A stretch of DNA of 64,000 bases from Sporosarcina sp. P33 (GTDB taxonomy: Bacteria > Bacillota > Bacilli > Bacillales_A > Planococcaceae), in contig NZ_CP015027.1 of NCBI RefSeq assembly GCF_002077155.1, positions 3,140,501 to 3,204,500 of the forward strand, in the 5' to 3' direction. Below the pieces are notes generated by a model, which was not told where the DNA came from, did not search any database, and saw only the letters and a program-made list of their open reading frames with translations. Shown here piece by piece: positions 44,314-53,926 of the stretch (positions are counted from its first letter, which is position 1; every line of letters starts with the position of its first letter). The position numbers and the translations under genes were made by a program.

Positions 44314-46947
44314 ATGAAGAAGCTTACGTCAACTGAAATTCGCCAAATGTTTTTAGACTATTTTAAGGAGCACGGACATAATGTAGAACCATCAGCTGCA
44401 TTAGTGCCAGTTGATGACCCGTCTTTGTTATGGATCAACAGCGGTGTCGCTACATTGAAGAAATACTTTGACGGAAGGGTAATTCCTGAAAATCCGCGGA
44501 TTGCCAATGCACAAAAATCAATCCGCACTAACGACATTGAAAATGTCGGCTACACGGCTCGTCACCATACGTTTTTTGAGATGCTCGGAAATTTTTCCAT
44601 CGGGGATTACTTCAAAGAAGAAGCGATTATCCGCGCGTGGGATTTTCTGACAAATGATCAATGGATCGGCTTTGACCCGGAATTATTATCCGTGACAATC
44701 CATCCGGAAGATGAGGAAGCATATAAAATTTGGAAAGATCAGATTGGAATCCCGGTTGAGCGCATTATTCGCCTGGAAGGGAACTTCTGGGATATCGGTG
44801 AAGGCCCAAGCGGTCCAAACTCTGAAATTTTCTATGACCGCGGCCCTTCCTACGGTGATGACTTCTCAGATCCCGAATTATACCCGGGCGGAGAAAACGA
44901 ACGTTATTTGGAAATCTGGAATTTAGTATTCTCTGAGTTCAATCATAACCCTGATAACACGTATACGCCGCTTCCAAAGAAAAACATTGATACAGGAATG
45001 GGACTGGAGCGGATGGCATCGGTAATCCAGGATGTGCCGACGAACTTTGATACGGATTTATTCCTGCCGATCATTGAAGCGGTGGAAAATGTATCTGGAA
45101 GAAAGTACGGGGAAACATCCCAAGCAGACACGGCATTTAAAGTTATTGCAGACCACGTTCGTACAGTAGCTTTCGCAATCGGCGACGGAGCACTTCCTTC
45201 CAATGAAGGCCGCGGCTATGTTTTGCGCCGTCTGTTAAGAAGAGCAGTGCGTTTCGCTAAGCAATTAGGTATCGATAAGTCGTTTATGTACATGCTGGTG
45301 CCGATTGTCGGAGATATTATGAAAGACTTCTATCCTGAAGTGCATGATAAACAGGCATTCATTATGAAAGTCGTGAAAAACGAAGAAGATCGTTTCCACG
45401 AAACACTGCATGACGGAATGACGATTCTTTCCTCTATTATTGAAAAAGCAAAAGCGTCGGGTACATTTATTGTTTCAGGCAGTGATGCTTTTAAGCTGTA
45501 TGACACCTATGGTTTCCCGTTTGAACTGACAGAAGAGTTTGCATTGGAAGAAGATGTAACGGTTGACCGTATCGGATTCGATGAAGAAATGGCTGCACAG
45601 CGGAACCGTGCACGGGCTGCCCGCGCCACAACGGATTCCATGCATGTTCAGTCAGGCGTTCTCGGTGAAATTCACGATGCCAGTGAATTCATCGGTTATG
45701 GTCAGCTCGAAGCGGACGCAGTCATCAGTGTGCTCATTCAGGACGGGCAGCGCATTGGCCATGCGGCAGAAGGAGAAACAGTCCAGCTGATTTTGGACCG
45801 CACACCTTTCTATGCTGAAAGCGGCGGTCAGATTGCAGATAAAGGGACATTGACAAATGATTCCTTCACCGCTGAAGTGCGCGATGTGAAAAAAGCGCCA
45901 AACGGTCAAAACCTTCACACCGTCTTCATCAGCTCAGGTGAAATGAATGAAGGCGCAGCAGTTGCTGCAAAAGTGGACGAGTTTTCACGCAACTTGACAG
46001 TAAAAAACCATACGGCAACTCACTTATTGCACAGAGCGCTGAAAGACGTTCTAGGTGATCATGTCAATCAGGCTGGATCCTATGTTGGCCCAGACCGTCT
46101 GCGATTTGACTTTTCTCATTTTGGACAAGTCACGAAAGACGAGCTAGAGCGCATCGAATTCCAGGTGAATGAACAAATTTGGGCTGGAACGCCGGTCGAT
46201 ACATCGCTTGCACCTATCGCAGAAGCGAAAGAAATGGGCGCGATGGCATTGTTCGGAGAGAAATACGGCGATATTGTGCGCGTCGTAAAAGTCGGAGATT
46301 ACTCTATTGAATTGTGCGGTGGCTGTCATGTGCGCAATACATCTGATATCAATGTCTTCAAAATCATTTCAGAAGGCGGAATCGGGGCAGGAACACGTCG
46401 TATTGAAGCATTTACCGGCGGACAAGCTTTCCGTTCATTTAAAGAAGATCAGGCTGTGATCGACCAAGTGGCGGCGACTGCAAAGGCCACACCGAAAACG
46501 GTGGTAACAAAAGTCGAATCCATTCTGGCTGATTTTAAAGAACTGCAGCGCGAAAACGAATCATTGCAGGCGAAGCTCGGCAATAGCCAGCTGACAGCTG
46601 TATTGGAGACTGCACAGCAAATCGAAGATATCACAGTGATATCTGCAAATGTAGAAGTAAAAGACAATAACGGTCTTAGACAATTGATTGATGAACTGAA
46701 ACAAAAAACGGTCAAAAGCGTCATTGTACTCGGTACAGTAACTGACGGGAAAGTCATGCTCGCAGCAGGCGTCACGGACGATCTGAAAGGCGGCGGCTAT
46801 CACGCAGGGAAAATCGTCAACCATGTTGCCTCACTTTGCGGCGGAAAAGGCGGCGGCCGTCCGGACATGGCCATGGCTGGAGCAAAAGATGCGTCTAAAC
46901 TTGATGAGGCGCTTCAATCCGTGTATGATTATGTAAAATCTGTTTAA
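44314..46947 (+). CDS. alaS: Alanyl-tRNA synthetase
   Basis: Class II synthetase, 877 residues. Motif 2 region [20 protein letters not shown], motif 3 [13 protein letters not shown], editing-domain zinc site HTATHLLH and [10 protein letters not shown]-terminal DHHA1 domain ([14 protein letters not shown]). Ribosome site AGGAGGAG. Expression set by the T-box. Confidence 0.98.
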   Translation: MKKLTSTEIRQMFLDYFKEHGHNVEPSAALVPVDDPSLLWINSGVATLKKYFDGRVIPENPRIANAQKSIRTNDIENVGYTARHHTFFEMLGNFSIGDYFKEEAIIRAWDFLTNDQWIGFDPELLSVTIHPEDEEAYKIWKDQIGIPVERIIRLEGNFWDIGEGPSGPNSEIFYDRGPSYGDDFSDPELYPGGENERYLEIWNLVFSEFNHNPDNTYTPLPKKNIDTGMGLERMASVIQDVPTNFDTDLFLPIIEAVENVSGRKYGETSQADTAFKVIADHVRTVAFAIGDGALPSNEGRGYVLRRLLRRAVRFAKQLGIDKSFMYMLVPIVGDIMKDFYPEVHDKQAFIMKVVKNEEDRFHETLHDGMTILSSIIEKAKASGTFIVSGSDAFKLYDTYGFPFELTEEFALEEDVTVDRIGFDEEMAAQRNRARAARATTDSMHVQSGVLGEIHDASEFIGYGQLEADAVISVLIQDGQRIGHAAEGETVQLILDRTPFYAESGGQIADKGTLTNDSFTAEVRDVKKAPNGQNLHTVFISSGEMNEGAAVAAKVDEFSRNLTVKNHTATHLLHRALKDVLGDHVNQAGSYVGPDRLRFDFSHFGQVTKDELERIEFQVNEQIWAGTPVDTSLAPIAEAKEMGAMALFGEKYGDIVRVVKVGDYSIELCGGCHVRNTSDINVFKIISEGGIGAGTRRIEAFTGGQAFRSFKEDQAVIDQVAATAKATPKTVVTKVESILADFKELQRENESLQAKLGNSQLTAVLETAQQIEDITVISANVEVKDNNGLRQLIDELKQKTVKSVIVLGTVTDGKVMLAAGVTDDLKGGGYHAGKIVNHVASLCGGKGGGRPDMAMAGAKDASKLDEALQSVYDYVKSV

Positions 46948-46973
46948 CCATTATGTACGTTCGCTATGCATGA

Positions 46974-47048
46974 ATACGGATAAATAGTGCCGGTAAATAA
47001 ATGGGTATGCACGAGCCCGTATGTAACCGGGCAGCATTTTATCCGTAT
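46974..47048. repeat. Long inverted repeat between alaS and ireB
   Basis: A perfect 11-bp outer stem ATACGGATAAA/TTTATCCGTAT (46974-46984 with 47038-47048) encloses a second stem (46988-46994 with 47026-47033, one bulge) and a possible GGG/CCC stem. There is no T run after it, so it is not an ordinary terminator. Confidence 0.6.
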
Positions 47049-47115
47049 ACTCTATATATAGAAGGTCGATTAGCCGTACTGCACATAATGGAAATCGGAA
47101 AGCGGGGTGTCGAGT

Positions 47116-47379
47116 ATGAGTTCGTCTGATGAAACGATGAAATTCAACTTTCCTGAAGAGTCGATGGAGGAAGAAGTAAAAACGGTCATGCTCCACGTTT
47201 ACAAATCATTAGAAGAAAAAGGCTACAATCCTATCAACCAGATTGTCGGATATTTATTGTCTGGAGATCCAGCCTATATTCCACGCCACGAAGACGCTCG
47301 CAGTCTGATACGAAAACTGGAACGGGATGAAATTCTTGAAGAATTAGTAAAGTTTTACATTAGGGAGAATAGGGGCTAG
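47116..47379 (+). CDS. ireB: IreB family regulatory phosphoprotein (YrzL)
   Basis: Small protein of 87 residues, target of the PASTA kinase in enterococci (IreB) and conserved in Bacilli as YrzL. The family core is clear: [22 protein letters not shown] and [18 protein letters not shown]. The ATG at 47116 follows GGGGTG; a GTG at 47107 is a less likely start. First gene of ireB-ruvX-yrzB. Confidence 0.93.
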   Translation: MSSSDETMKFNFPEESMEEEVKTVMLHVYKSLEEKGYNPINQIVGYLLSGDPAYIPRHEDARSLIRKLERDEILEELVKFYIRENRG

Positions 47380-47384
47380 ACAGT

Positions 47385-47804
47385 ATGAGAACTATGGGAT
47401 TGGATGTCGGCACAAAAACGGTCGGCATCGCAATTAGCGACAGCCTCGGCTGGACAGCCCAAGGAATTGAAACCATCAAAATTGATGAGGCAGCAGGTTC
47501 TTTCGGCATGAAACGTGTTAAACAGCTGGCAGAAGAGTACGAAGTGACGGAGTTCGTCGTCGGATACCCTAAAAATATGAATAATACAATAGGGCCGCGG
47601 GGAGAAGCATCTGAACGCTACGCAGAAAAATTGCGTGAAAAGTTCGGCTTCCCCGTGATATTATGGGATGAACGGCTTACCACAATGGCTGCAGAGCGTG
47701 TGCTTATTGAAGCGGATGTCAGCCGAAAAAAACGCAAGTCAGTCATTGATAAAATGGCAGCCGTCATGATTTTACAAGGGTATTTAGATTCAAAAAAACT
47801 TTAG
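47385..47804 (+). CDS. ruvX: RuvX/YqgF family nuclease (YrrK)
   Basis: RNase H-fold protein of 139 residues, pre-16S rRNA nuclease or Holliday junction resolvase. [15 protein letters not shown] holds the first Asp; Glu and Asp follow in [18 protein letters not shown] and [14 protein letters not shown]. Immediately after ireB. Confidence 0.93.
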   Translation: MRTMGLDVGTKTVGIAISDSLGWTAQGIETIKIDEAAGSFGMKRVKQLAEEYEVTEFVVGYPKNMNNTIGPRGEASERYAEKLREKFGFPVILWDERLTTMAAERVLIEADVSRKKRKSVIDKMAAVMILQGYLDSKKL

Positions 47805-47817
47805 AGGTGATTACACA

Positions 47818-48108
47818 ATGGAACACGGACAAGAAACAATGACGATTGTAGACGAGAATGGTGAAGAGCACGTATGTGAAGTAATTTTAACATTTGATTC
47901 AAAAGAATTTGAAAGATCTTATGTGCTGTACCACGTGCTAGACGGAGAGCCGACAGATGATGATGAAGAAGTTGAAATTCACGCAGCTGCTTTCATTCCG
48001 ACGGAGGAAACGGAAGAAGGCGGTTCGCTTCTTGAAATCGAATCCGATGAAGAGTGGGATATGATAGAAGAAGTACTCAACACGTTTCTTGAAGAAGAAG
48101 ACGAGTAA
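47818..48108 (+). CDS. yrzB: DUF1292 family protein YrzB
   Basis: Very acidic 96-residue protein with the DUF1292 pattern (TIVDENGEEHVCEVILTFDS near the N terminus, then SYVLYHVLD). Function unknown. Conserved in the alaS-yrzL-yrrK-yrzB group. Ends before a terminator. Confidence 0.92.
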   Translation: MEHGQETMTIVDENGEEHVCEVILTFDSKEFERSYVLYHVLDGEPTDDDEEVEIHAAAFIPTEETEEGGSLLEIESDEEWDMIEEVLNTFLEEEDE

Positions 48109-48125
48109 ACGATAACATCATGTGA

Positions 48126-48160
48126 CGGACGGAATGGTGCGGACCGTTCCGTCTTTTTTG
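48126..48160 (+). terminator. Terminator between yrzB and mltG
   Basis: An 11-bp stem GACGGAATGGT/ACCGTTCCGTC (48128-48138 with 48143-48153) followed by six T. It lies inside the longer mltG frame and argues against a start upstream of it. Confidence 0.85.
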
Positions 48161-48196
48161 CTTGATTTATCCATAGCGGAAGAAGAGGTGAGGCTT

Positions 48197-49333
48197 GTGG
48201 AAAAAGAGCCCCAAAGAAAAAAAGAGATTATGTTTGAACGAATGCTGGAACAGAAGGAAGAAGTGAGAACCGTCAGAAAAATTGTGTTTTGGATTGTTGC
48301 TGTTGTTTTGGTAGTGGGACTGGTTGCAGGATTCTCAGTCTATACATACATAAAAGGTGCATTACAGCCTGTAGATCCAAATTCAGAAAAAGTGGTGGAA
48401 GTAGAAATACCGATCGGATCCGGTTTGGACGCAATATCTGAAAAACTTGAACAGTCGGGTATTATAAAAAGTGCCCGTATTTTTAAATACTATGCCAAAG
48501 TGAATAATGAAGCTGAATTTCAGGCGGGCACGTATGGGTTAACACAGGCCATGACGCCTGATGAACTGATCGAAAGTCTGAAAACGGGCGTTGTCTACCG
48601 CACACCTGTCTTTACACTCGTGATACCGGAAGGCCTTACGCTGGATCAGATTGCAAAGAAAACAAGTGAAAAAACAGATATTACCGAAAAGCAGTTTATG
48701 GATTATGTAACGAATGAACAAGTCATCCAAGAATATATCACTAAGTATCCTGATATTATTACAGAAGAAATTCTGAACAAAAATATCAGGTATGCACTCG
48801 AAGGCTACTTATTCCCGGCTACCTATCCTTTCTATGAAGAGAAAGTAACAGTGAAAGAAGTGGTCGATACGATGGTAGAGGCAACTGTTCAGAACGTCAT
48901 TCCGTACCAGGGATATTTGAAGGAAAAAGAAAAATCAGCTCACTGGCTGCTGACATTTGCTTCATTGCTGGAAAAAGAGGCGACAGAACAGGCGGATCGC
49001 GATACAATCGCAAGTGTATTCAACAACCGCCTGGAACAAGGCATGCCGCTGCAGACGGATCCGACTGTTTTATATGCGCTCGGCGAACATAAGTCACGCG
49101 TGCTGAATGAAGATTTAAAAGTGGATAATGTATATAATACGTATCAAAATAAAGGACTTCCGCCGGGACCAATTGCAAACGCGGGCACCGCGTCGATACA
49201 GGCAGTGGTGGAACCGTCTAAAACGAAATATCTCTTCTTCCTGGCCGATAAAGACGGCAAAAATCATTTTGCCAAGACGTATGAAGAACACCTGAAAAAC
49301 AAAGCAAAATATATCGACAGCCAGAATAAATAA
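48197..49333 (+). CDS. mltG: Endolytic murein transglycosylase MltG
   Basis: Cleaves nascent glycan strands at the membrane (YceG family, YrrL). 378 residues: short cytoplasmic tail, one membrane helix (about 33-55), LysM-like region, then the catalytic domain with the Glu in FASLLEKEA and FNNRL, MPLQTDPTVLYALG, NTYQNKGLPPGPI. GTG start after AGAGGTGAGG; the frame open from 48122 crosses a terminator. Confidence 0.95.
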   Translation: MEKEPQRKKEIMFERMLEQKEEVRTVRKIVFWIVAVVLVVGLVAGFSVYTYIKGALQPVDPNSEKVVEVEIPIGSGLDAISEKLEQSGIIKSARIFKYYAKVNNEAEFQAGTYGLTQAMTPDELIESLKTGVVYRTPVFTLVIPEGLTLDQIAKKTSEKTDITEKQFMDYVTNEQVIQEYITKYPDIITEEILNKNIRYALEGYLFPATYPFYEEKVTVKEVVDTMVEATVQNVIPYQGYLKEKEKSAHWLLTFASLLEKEATEQADRDTIASVFNNRLEQGMPLQTDPTVLYALGEHKSRVLNEDLKVDNVYNTYQNKGLPPGPIANAGTASIQAVVEPSKTKYLFFLADKDGKNHFAKTYEEHLKNKAKYIDSQNK

Positions 49334-49356
49334 TACGCTGTAAAGGAGGGGTGGAT

Positions 49357-50025
49357 ATGTCGGATTACAATGCTTATATTAGCCGCTTTGCAGAAGAGAA
49401 AGAGCCGCTCATCCTGGAAATGGAACAATATGCCGCAGAACATCGTGTGCCGATTATGGACGACACCGGCCTTTACACACTGATCGGACTGCTGCAGATT
49501 CAGCAGCCAAAACGTATTCTTGAAATCGGCAGCGCCATTGGCTACTCGGCTATCCGGCTGGCCAAGGCGTTTCCGCAGGCTGTCATTTATACGATTGAAC
49601 GGGACACAGAGCGTTACAATACAGCGGTCGCCAATATCAGCCGCAGCGGACTGCAGGAACGCATCACCATCATGCATGACGACGCGCTTGAATTGGATGA
49701 AGCCAAATTGCCGCAAGAACCGTTTGATGCGCTGTTTATCGATGCGGCGAAAGGGCAATATCGAAAGTTCTTTGACAAATACAGCCCGCTCGTGAGTCTT
49801 TCAGGTGTAATCTATTGTGATAATATGTTCATGCATGGTATGGTGCTGTTGGAAGATGCAGACATACCGAAACGCAACCGCACGATGATCCGGAATCTGC
49901 AGCAATTTACCGGCTGGGCGATGCAGAATGAACAGTTTGAAACATCTCTGCTGCCCATTGGGGACGGCATTCTGACTGCGGTTAAAAAGGCAGAGACAAA
50001 ATGCGGCGAAGGGGAATCACTGTGA
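49357..50025 (+). CDS. trmR: tRNA 5-hydroxyuridine methyltransferase TrmR
   Basis: O-methyltransferase (YrrM) that makes 5-methoxyuridine at tRNA position 34, 222 residues. SAM site [16 protein letters not shown] (about 54-69), catalytic metal Asp in [12 protein letters not shown] and YCDNMF. The ATG at 49357 follows AAAGGAGGGG. The hydroxylation genes yrrN and yrrO that follow in B. subtilis are absent here. Confidence 0.93.
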   Translation: MSDYNAYISRFAEEKEPLILEMEQYAAEHRVPIMDDTGLYTLIGLLQIQQPKRILEIGSAIGYSAIRLAKAFPQAVIYTIERDTERYNTAVANISRSGLQERITIMHDDALELDEAKLPQEPFDALFIDAAKGQYRKFFDKYSPLVSLSGVIYCDNMFMHGMVLLEDADIPKRNRTMIRNLQQFTGWAMQNEQFETSLLPIGDGILTAVKKAETKCGEGESL

Positions 50026-50657
50026 AGAATAAACCTGTCGTAATTGGCATTACCGGGGGTTCGGGCTCGGGTAAGACAAGTGTCACTAAAAAAATTCATG
50101 AAGTATTTCAAGGTCATTCAGTTGTCGTGATTGAACAGGATGACTACTACAAAGATCAGTCGCATCTGGCATTTGAGGAAAGACTAAAAACCAATTATGA
50201 TCATCCGTTAGCTTTTGATACAGACTTACTGATAGAACATATTCATCAGCTCATCAGCAGACAAGCGATAAAAAAGCCGACCTATGACTATACCGTGCAT
50301 ACTCGTTCTGCTGCAACGGTCACTGTAAATTCTCAAGACGTCATCATACTGGAAGGAATTTTAGTCCTTGAAGACGAACGTCTGCGAAATCTCATGGATA
50401 TTAAATTGTTCGTCGATACGGATTCTGATATCCGCATCATTCGACGCATACAGCGCGATATTCATGATCGCGGCCGCACGGTAGACTCCGTGATCGGGCA
50501 ATATTTGGATGTGGTCCGGCCGATGCATAATCAATTTATTGAGCCGACAAAAAAGTATGCTGATATAATCATTCCGGAAGGCGGAGAGAATGCAGTTGCC
50601 ATTGATTTGATGGTAACGAAAATAAAAACAATTCTTGCTTCTGCCAGCGAAGTATAA
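50022..50657 (+). CDS. udk: Uridine kinase
   Basis: Phosphorylates uridine and cytidine in pyrimidine salvage, 211 residues. P-loop [12 protein letters not shown] (residues 9-20), [24 protein letters not shown] and RRIQRDI. GTG at 50022 overlaps the trmR stop by 4 bases and follows AAGGGG; a longer frame from 50001 is unlikely. Confidence 0.96.
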   Translation: MKNKPVVIGITGGSGSGKTSVTKKIHEVFQGHSVVVIEQDDYYKDQSHLAFEERLKTNYDHPLAFDTDLLIEHIHQLISRQAIKKPTYDYTVHTRSAATVTVNSQDVIILEGILVLEDERLRNLMDIKLFVDTDSDIRIIRRIQRDIHDRGRTVDSVIGQYLDVVRPMHNQFIEPTKKYADIIIPEGGENAVAIDLMVTKIKTILASASEV

Positions 50658-50710
50658 TATGATGATGACATAATTTTAAATTAATTTAGCGTACATCCTA
50701 TTATTCTGAT

Positions 50711-50849
50711 GGAATGTCAGGATATTCCAGGCAAGTGGAGACTTTATTATTCAGTCAAGTTCGATCCTGACCGGGAAGAACATACGGTCAATTCAAAAAT
50801 AGTTTTGCTATGTCACATAATTGAAGTTTGTGTGACATAGTATTTTTTA
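50711..50849 (+). promoter_or_regulatory. greA leader with switch-like pairing and terminator
   Basis: A hairpin GGAAT/ATTCC (50711-50715 with 50724-50728) exposes the loop GTCAGGAT, which is complementary to ATCCTGAC at 50764-50771. Then comes a terminator stem CTATGTCACA/TGTGACATAG (50808-50817 with 50831-50840, one shifted pair) plus TATTTTTT. The terminator ends 28 bases before greA. It may terminate udk or attenuate greA. Confidence 0.55.
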
Positions 50850-50877
50850 TGAAAAGAAATTTGAGGAGTGTTACTAA

Positions 50878-51354
50878 ATGGTTTCAGAGAAAAAGTATCC
50901 GATGACAGCGTCGGGTAAAGCAAAATTAGAAGAAGAATTAGAGTATTTGAAAACGGTTAAACGAAAAGAAGTAGTAGAACGCATTAAAATTGCACGCAGT
51001 TACGGAGACCTATCTGAAAACTCTGAGTACGATTCAGCGAAAGAGGATCAGGCATTCGTCGAGGGAAAAATTTCTTCTTTGGAAGGAATGATCCGCAACG
51101 CGGTCATTATTACTGAGGATGAATTGAATACAGATGAAGTGCAACTGGGCAAGACGGTTACTTTTAAAGAAATACCAGACGGAGACGAAGAGACATATAC
51201 GATTGTCGGTTCGGCTGAAGCCAACCCTCTTGAAGGCTTGATTTCAAATGACTCTCCAATTGCAAAAGCATTAATTGGCCGAAAAAAAGATGAAACAGTA
51301 AAGATCCAAACTCCCGGCGGTGAAATGTCAGTTGAAATACTCGAGATAAAATGA
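50878..51354 (+). CDS. greA: Transcription elongation factor GreA
   Basis: Rescues backtracked RNA polymerase by stimulating transcript cleavage. 158 residues: N-terminal coiled coil (about 10-75) with acidic tip in [20 protein letters not shown], and FKBP-like C-terminal domain ([22 protein letters not shown]). Ribosome site TGAGGAG. Terminator on both sides. Confidence 0.97.
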   Translation: MVSEKKYPMTASGKAKLEEELEYLKTVKRKEVVERIKIARSYGDLSENSEYDSAKEDQAFVEGKISSLEGMIRNAVIITEDELNTDEVQLGKTVTFKEIPDGDEETYTIVGSAEANPLEGLISNDSPIAKALIGRKKDETVKIQTPGGEMSVEILEIK

Positions 51355-51358
51355 CACG

Positions 51359-51402
51359 CGTACCGTCTTCTCACAAGCAGAAGACGGTATTGCTTATTTT
51401 TA
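51359..51402 (+). terminator. Terminator after greA
   Basis: An 11-bp stem TACCGTCTTCT/AGAAGACGGTA (51361-51371 with 51379-51389), followed by TTGCTTATTTTT. Confidence 0.85.
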
Positions 51403-51457
51403 CTGTAATCTCCCTTCAGAATATCTACACGATTTCATAATAAAGGAGTTGTCCTAA

Positions 51458-52159
51458 GTGGCAGATCGAGATCCAAAGTATTCCAGAACGTCACGAAAAC
51501 AAGGCAGCAAAGCAAATAAGGTAAACAAAGCATTGAATATTTCCATCGGTGTCGTAGTTGTGCTCATCGCGGTAGTGGCAATTGTGTTTATCAACGGCAG
51601 TAAAAAGGACGAACTCACTGTGGAACAGCCGCAGCAAGCCGCTAAGTCTGATGACGCTCCAATCGAACCGATTGTGCTTGAAGACGACGAAGAGGCAAAA
51701 GAACCCGACACAGAGAGTTCTGAAGCAGACAGCACTGAAGAACCGGCAGCAGAAACTTCTGAAGAAAACAGTGCTTCGGTCGTTAATGAAATAGAAGAAT
51801 CTGCGGAAGAAGAAGATGAGCCGCAGCAAGAAGATCCAAAGAAAGAAACTTCATCAGACGCCGGTAAAAAATCTGTTGTGGATCCAAACTGGAAACCGAT
51901 TGGAACGAAGCAAACAGGTCAGCACGTATCCAAATACGACGGTCAGTCAGCTGACTGGCATGAAAAAAAGAAAGCCATCTCTTATGCTACGGGAATGTCT
52001 GAAGACGAATTAATTTTCTTGCGTATTCAAAATGGCGGAGGCCCGCAAAAATCAGAAGGTATTGTTTCGAGCAGAGATAATTCCAAAAAGTACAAAGTAT
52101 ATCTTGAATGGGTGGACGGTCAAGGCTGGAAACCTGTGAAAATGGATGTGCTGAAATAA
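51458..52159 (+). CDS. yrrS: YrrS, DUF1510 membrane-anchored protein
   Basis: Protein of 233 residues with a basic N terminus, a single membrane helix (about 28-47), a long Glu/Asp/Ser-rich outer linker (about 55-140) and a C-terminal DUF1510 domain (VDPNWKPIGTKQTGQH, WVDGQGWKPVKMDVL). Function unknown; it follows greA in Bacilli, usually beside pbpI. GTG start after AAAGGAG. Confidence 0.9.
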   Translation: MADRDPKYSRTSRKQGSKANKVNKALNISIGVVVVLIAVVAIVFINGSKKDELTVEQPQQAAKSDDAPIEPIVLEDDEEAKEPDTESSEADSTEEPAAETSEENSASVVNEIEESAEEEDEPQQEDPKKETSSDAGKKSVVDPNWKPIGTKQTGQHVSKYDGQSADWHEKKKAISYATGMSEDELIFLRIQNGGGPQKSEGIVSSRDNSKKYKVYLEWVDGQGWKPVKMDVLK

Positions 52160-52233
52160 TCAGCAAGAATCTGTCAATGTGCTGTGTACTCCGCAGCACA
52201 TACCAGTAAGTGAAAAAAGAGGAGAGGGCATAC

Positions 52234-52926
52234 ATGAAAATAGCAGTCGTAGGTGCAATGGAGGAAGAAGTCGAAATCTTACGCAGAGAAATCGGACTGG
52301 GAAAAATCACAACCATCGGCAATTGTGAATTCATCGAAGGGAAAGTAGGAAAGCATCAGGTCATCGTAACGAAAAGCGGCATAGGTAAAGTAAACGCGGC
52401 GATGGCTACGGCAATCCTGCTGCAGAACTACAAACCCGATATCGTCCTGAATACAGGTTCTGCGGGCGGAACGAATCCTGACCTCGAAGTAGGAACAGTT
52501 GTAATATCTGATTATGTTCTCCATCATGATGTCGATGTAACAGCATTCGGCTATGAATTGGGACAAGTTCCTCAGCTTCCGGCCAGCTTTCCATCGGATC
52601 CTAACCTGATCAGCCTGGCAAGAGAAGCAGTTATAGAGCTAGATACATATGAACATGCTGTCGGCACGATCGCTTCAGCCGATACCTTCATGGCAGATCC
52701 TGAAAAGGTCCTGCAGGTGAAGAGCAGATTCCCGCGCGTCATCGCAGTGGAAATGGAAGCGGCGGCCGTTGCGCAGGTCTGTTATCAGTTTCATACGAAA
52801 TGCGTTGTCATCCGTGCGTTATCTGATATTGCGGGGAAAGAATCGACGGTCAGTTTCGATGAGTTCTTACCGCTGGCCGCCAAACACTCGTCACAGATTG
52901 TTTTGCGCGTCATCTCGAAACTTTGA
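52234..52926 (+). CDS. mtnN: MTA/SAH nucleosidase
   Basis: Hydrolyses 5'-methylthioadenosine and S-adenosylhomocysteine; methionine salvage and activated methyl cycle. 230 residues. GAMEEEVEIL (acid Glu), TGSAGG, VEMEAAAVAQ and the Asp in ALSDIAG. ATG at 52234 after GAGGAGAGG; the frame opens at 52210. Confidence 0.96.
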   Translation: MKIAVVGAMEEEVEILRREIGLGKITTIGNCEFIEGKVGKHQVIVTKSGIGKVNAAMATAILLQNYKPDIVLNTGSAGGTNPDLEVGTVVISDYVLHHDVDVTAFGYELGQVPQLPASFPSDPNLISLAREAVIELDTYEHAVGTIASADTFMADPEKVLQVKSRFPRVIAVEMEAAAVAQVCYQFHTKCVVIRALSDIAGKESTVSFDEFLPLAAKHSSQIVLRVISKL

Positions 52927-52993
52927 TGGTTCTATGATAAAATTGCTAAGTAGACAGACCAGCAGATCGTTTTGTTGAGAGGAGGGACATTCA

Positions 52994-53074
52994 ATGGGAT
53001 TCCTAATGGGTGGAGTATTTATTGTCACAGCACTATTGGCAGCAATTATTTTGCGTGAGGTTAAAGCTGACTAA
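52994..53074 (+). CDS. 26-residue single-helix membrane peptide
   Basis: Short frame starting MGFLMGGVFIVTALLAAIIL and ending REVKAD, with a strong ribosome site (GAGAGGAGGG, 7 bases before the ATG) and a terminator right after it. The peptide is one hydrophobic helix plus a charged tail. It sits 67 bases after mtnN and converges on sigK. I know no family for it; too short for routine gene callers. Confidence 0.6.
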   Translation: MGFLMGGVFIVTALLAAIILREVKAD

Positions 53075-53082
53075 CAATAGAA

Positions 53083-53145
53083 ACAAAGCGTTTCCGATGT
53101 GCGGGGGCAAATGCCCTGAACAGCACAAGCGGAAACGCTTTTTGC
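53083..53145. terminator. Bidirectional terminator between peptide gene and sigK
   Basis: Outer 12-bp stem AAAGCGTTTCCG/CGGAAACGCTTT (53085-53096 with 53130-53141), inner TGTGC/GCACA and GGGCA/TGCCC stems, T run on the right and A-rich flank on the left. Confidence 0.85.
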
Positions 53146-53146
53146 A

Positions 53147-53845
53147 TTATTGGTATTCATGCTTAAATGACTGATACAATTTAACAATTGCTCGTTTTTC
53201 GATGCGTGATACGTAACTTCTTGAGATATTCAGCTGTTCAGCGATTTCTTTTTGAGTCATGGGCTGATCATCAAGCAGGCCATATCGTCTCTGAATAATT
53301 TCAAGTTCACGAGCATCCAGCTTATTCAAATGACGGTAAAGCCGCTCTTTTTGTTCATTCTGCTCAACGGTGGTTTGTGGGGGGACATCATCAGTTTGGA
53401 GAAGGTCTGCTATTTCTAGAGATTGCCCGTCTTTATCGAGGCCAATAGGTTCGTAGAGTGATACGTCTTTTTGCACCTTTTTCTGTGTTCGTAAATACAT
53501 AAGGATTTCATTTTCAATACAGCGTGCAGCGTACGTGGCGAGCTTGGTTTTGCGGTCCGGCGTAAAACTGTTGACAGCTTTCATCAGACCAATCGCGCCA
53601 ATCGAAATATAATCATCGAGCAGCTCGTGCTTAGGCTGGAACTTCTTGACGATATGGGCGACTAAACGCATATTGTGCTCAATGAGTTCATCACGGGCAC
53701 TTTCATCACCTTCTGCCAATCGTTGTAAGCACTCGGCCTCTTCTTTTTTCGATAACGGCCGAAGGAATGCCTGCCCTCTGATGTAACCGATCAGCGCGGG
53801 GATCTCTAGCCATAATTGCATGACAGCCAAGAAAAACCCGCTCAT
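53147..53845 (-). CDS. sigK: Sporulation sigma factor SigK (uninterrupted)
   Basis: Late mother-cell sigma factor, 232 residues, made as an inactive precursor with an N-terminal hydrophobic pro-sequence of about 20 residues. Region 2 (ELIEHNMRLVAHIVKKF, DDYISIGAIGLMKAVNSF, TKLATYAARCIENEILMYLR) and region 4 (YGLLDDQPMTQKEIAEQLNISRSYVSRIEKRA) are complete. The gene is not split by a skin-like element. Ribosome site GGAGGTGG. Next to yqeG, as in the B. subtilis spoIIIC region. Confidence 0.96.
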   Translation of the reverse strand: MSGFFLAVMQLWLEIPALIGYIRGQAFLRPLSKKEEAECLQRLAEGDESARDELIEHNMRLVAHIVKKFQPKHELLDDYISIGAIGLMKAVNSFTPDRKTKLATYAARCIENEILMYLRTQKKVQKDVSLYEPIGLDKDGQSLEIADLLQTDDVPPQTTVEQNEQKERLYRHLNKLDARELEIIQRRYGLLDDQPMTQKEIAEQLNISRSYVSRIEKRAIVKLYQSFKHEYQ

Positions 53846-53872
53846 GTGACCACCTCCGATTATTGGTACTTT

Positions 53873-53899
53873 ACTCTATGCAAACAACGGAAGGTCTAT
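53873..53899 (-). promoter_or_regulatory. Candidate SigE-type promoter of sigK
   Basis: On the minus strand ATA, 16 bases, then CATAGAGT, which approximates the sigma-E pattern ATA...CATACANT, 27 bases before the start codon. sigK is known to be SigE-dependent in B. subtilis. Confidence 0.4.
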
Positions 53900-53926
53900 C
53901 ACTGGCAAGAAAAGCGATGAAATCAG

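Noticed and set aside
48122..48196. Upstream extension of mltG
   Set aside because: This part holds the yrzB terminator hairpin, and the GTG at 48197 has a good ribosome site.
50709..50840. 43-codon frame in the greA leader
   Set aside because: No ribosome binding site, and it runs through the terminator hairpin; structure explains the region better.
52176..52202. Hairpin between yrrS and mtnN (TGTGCTG/CAGCACA)
   Set aside because: No T run follows, and mtnN starts soon after; not supportable as a terminator.
53147..53845. Possible skin-like element in sigK
   Set aside because: The reading frame is continuous from pro-sequence to region 4; there is no insertion or recombinase gene.
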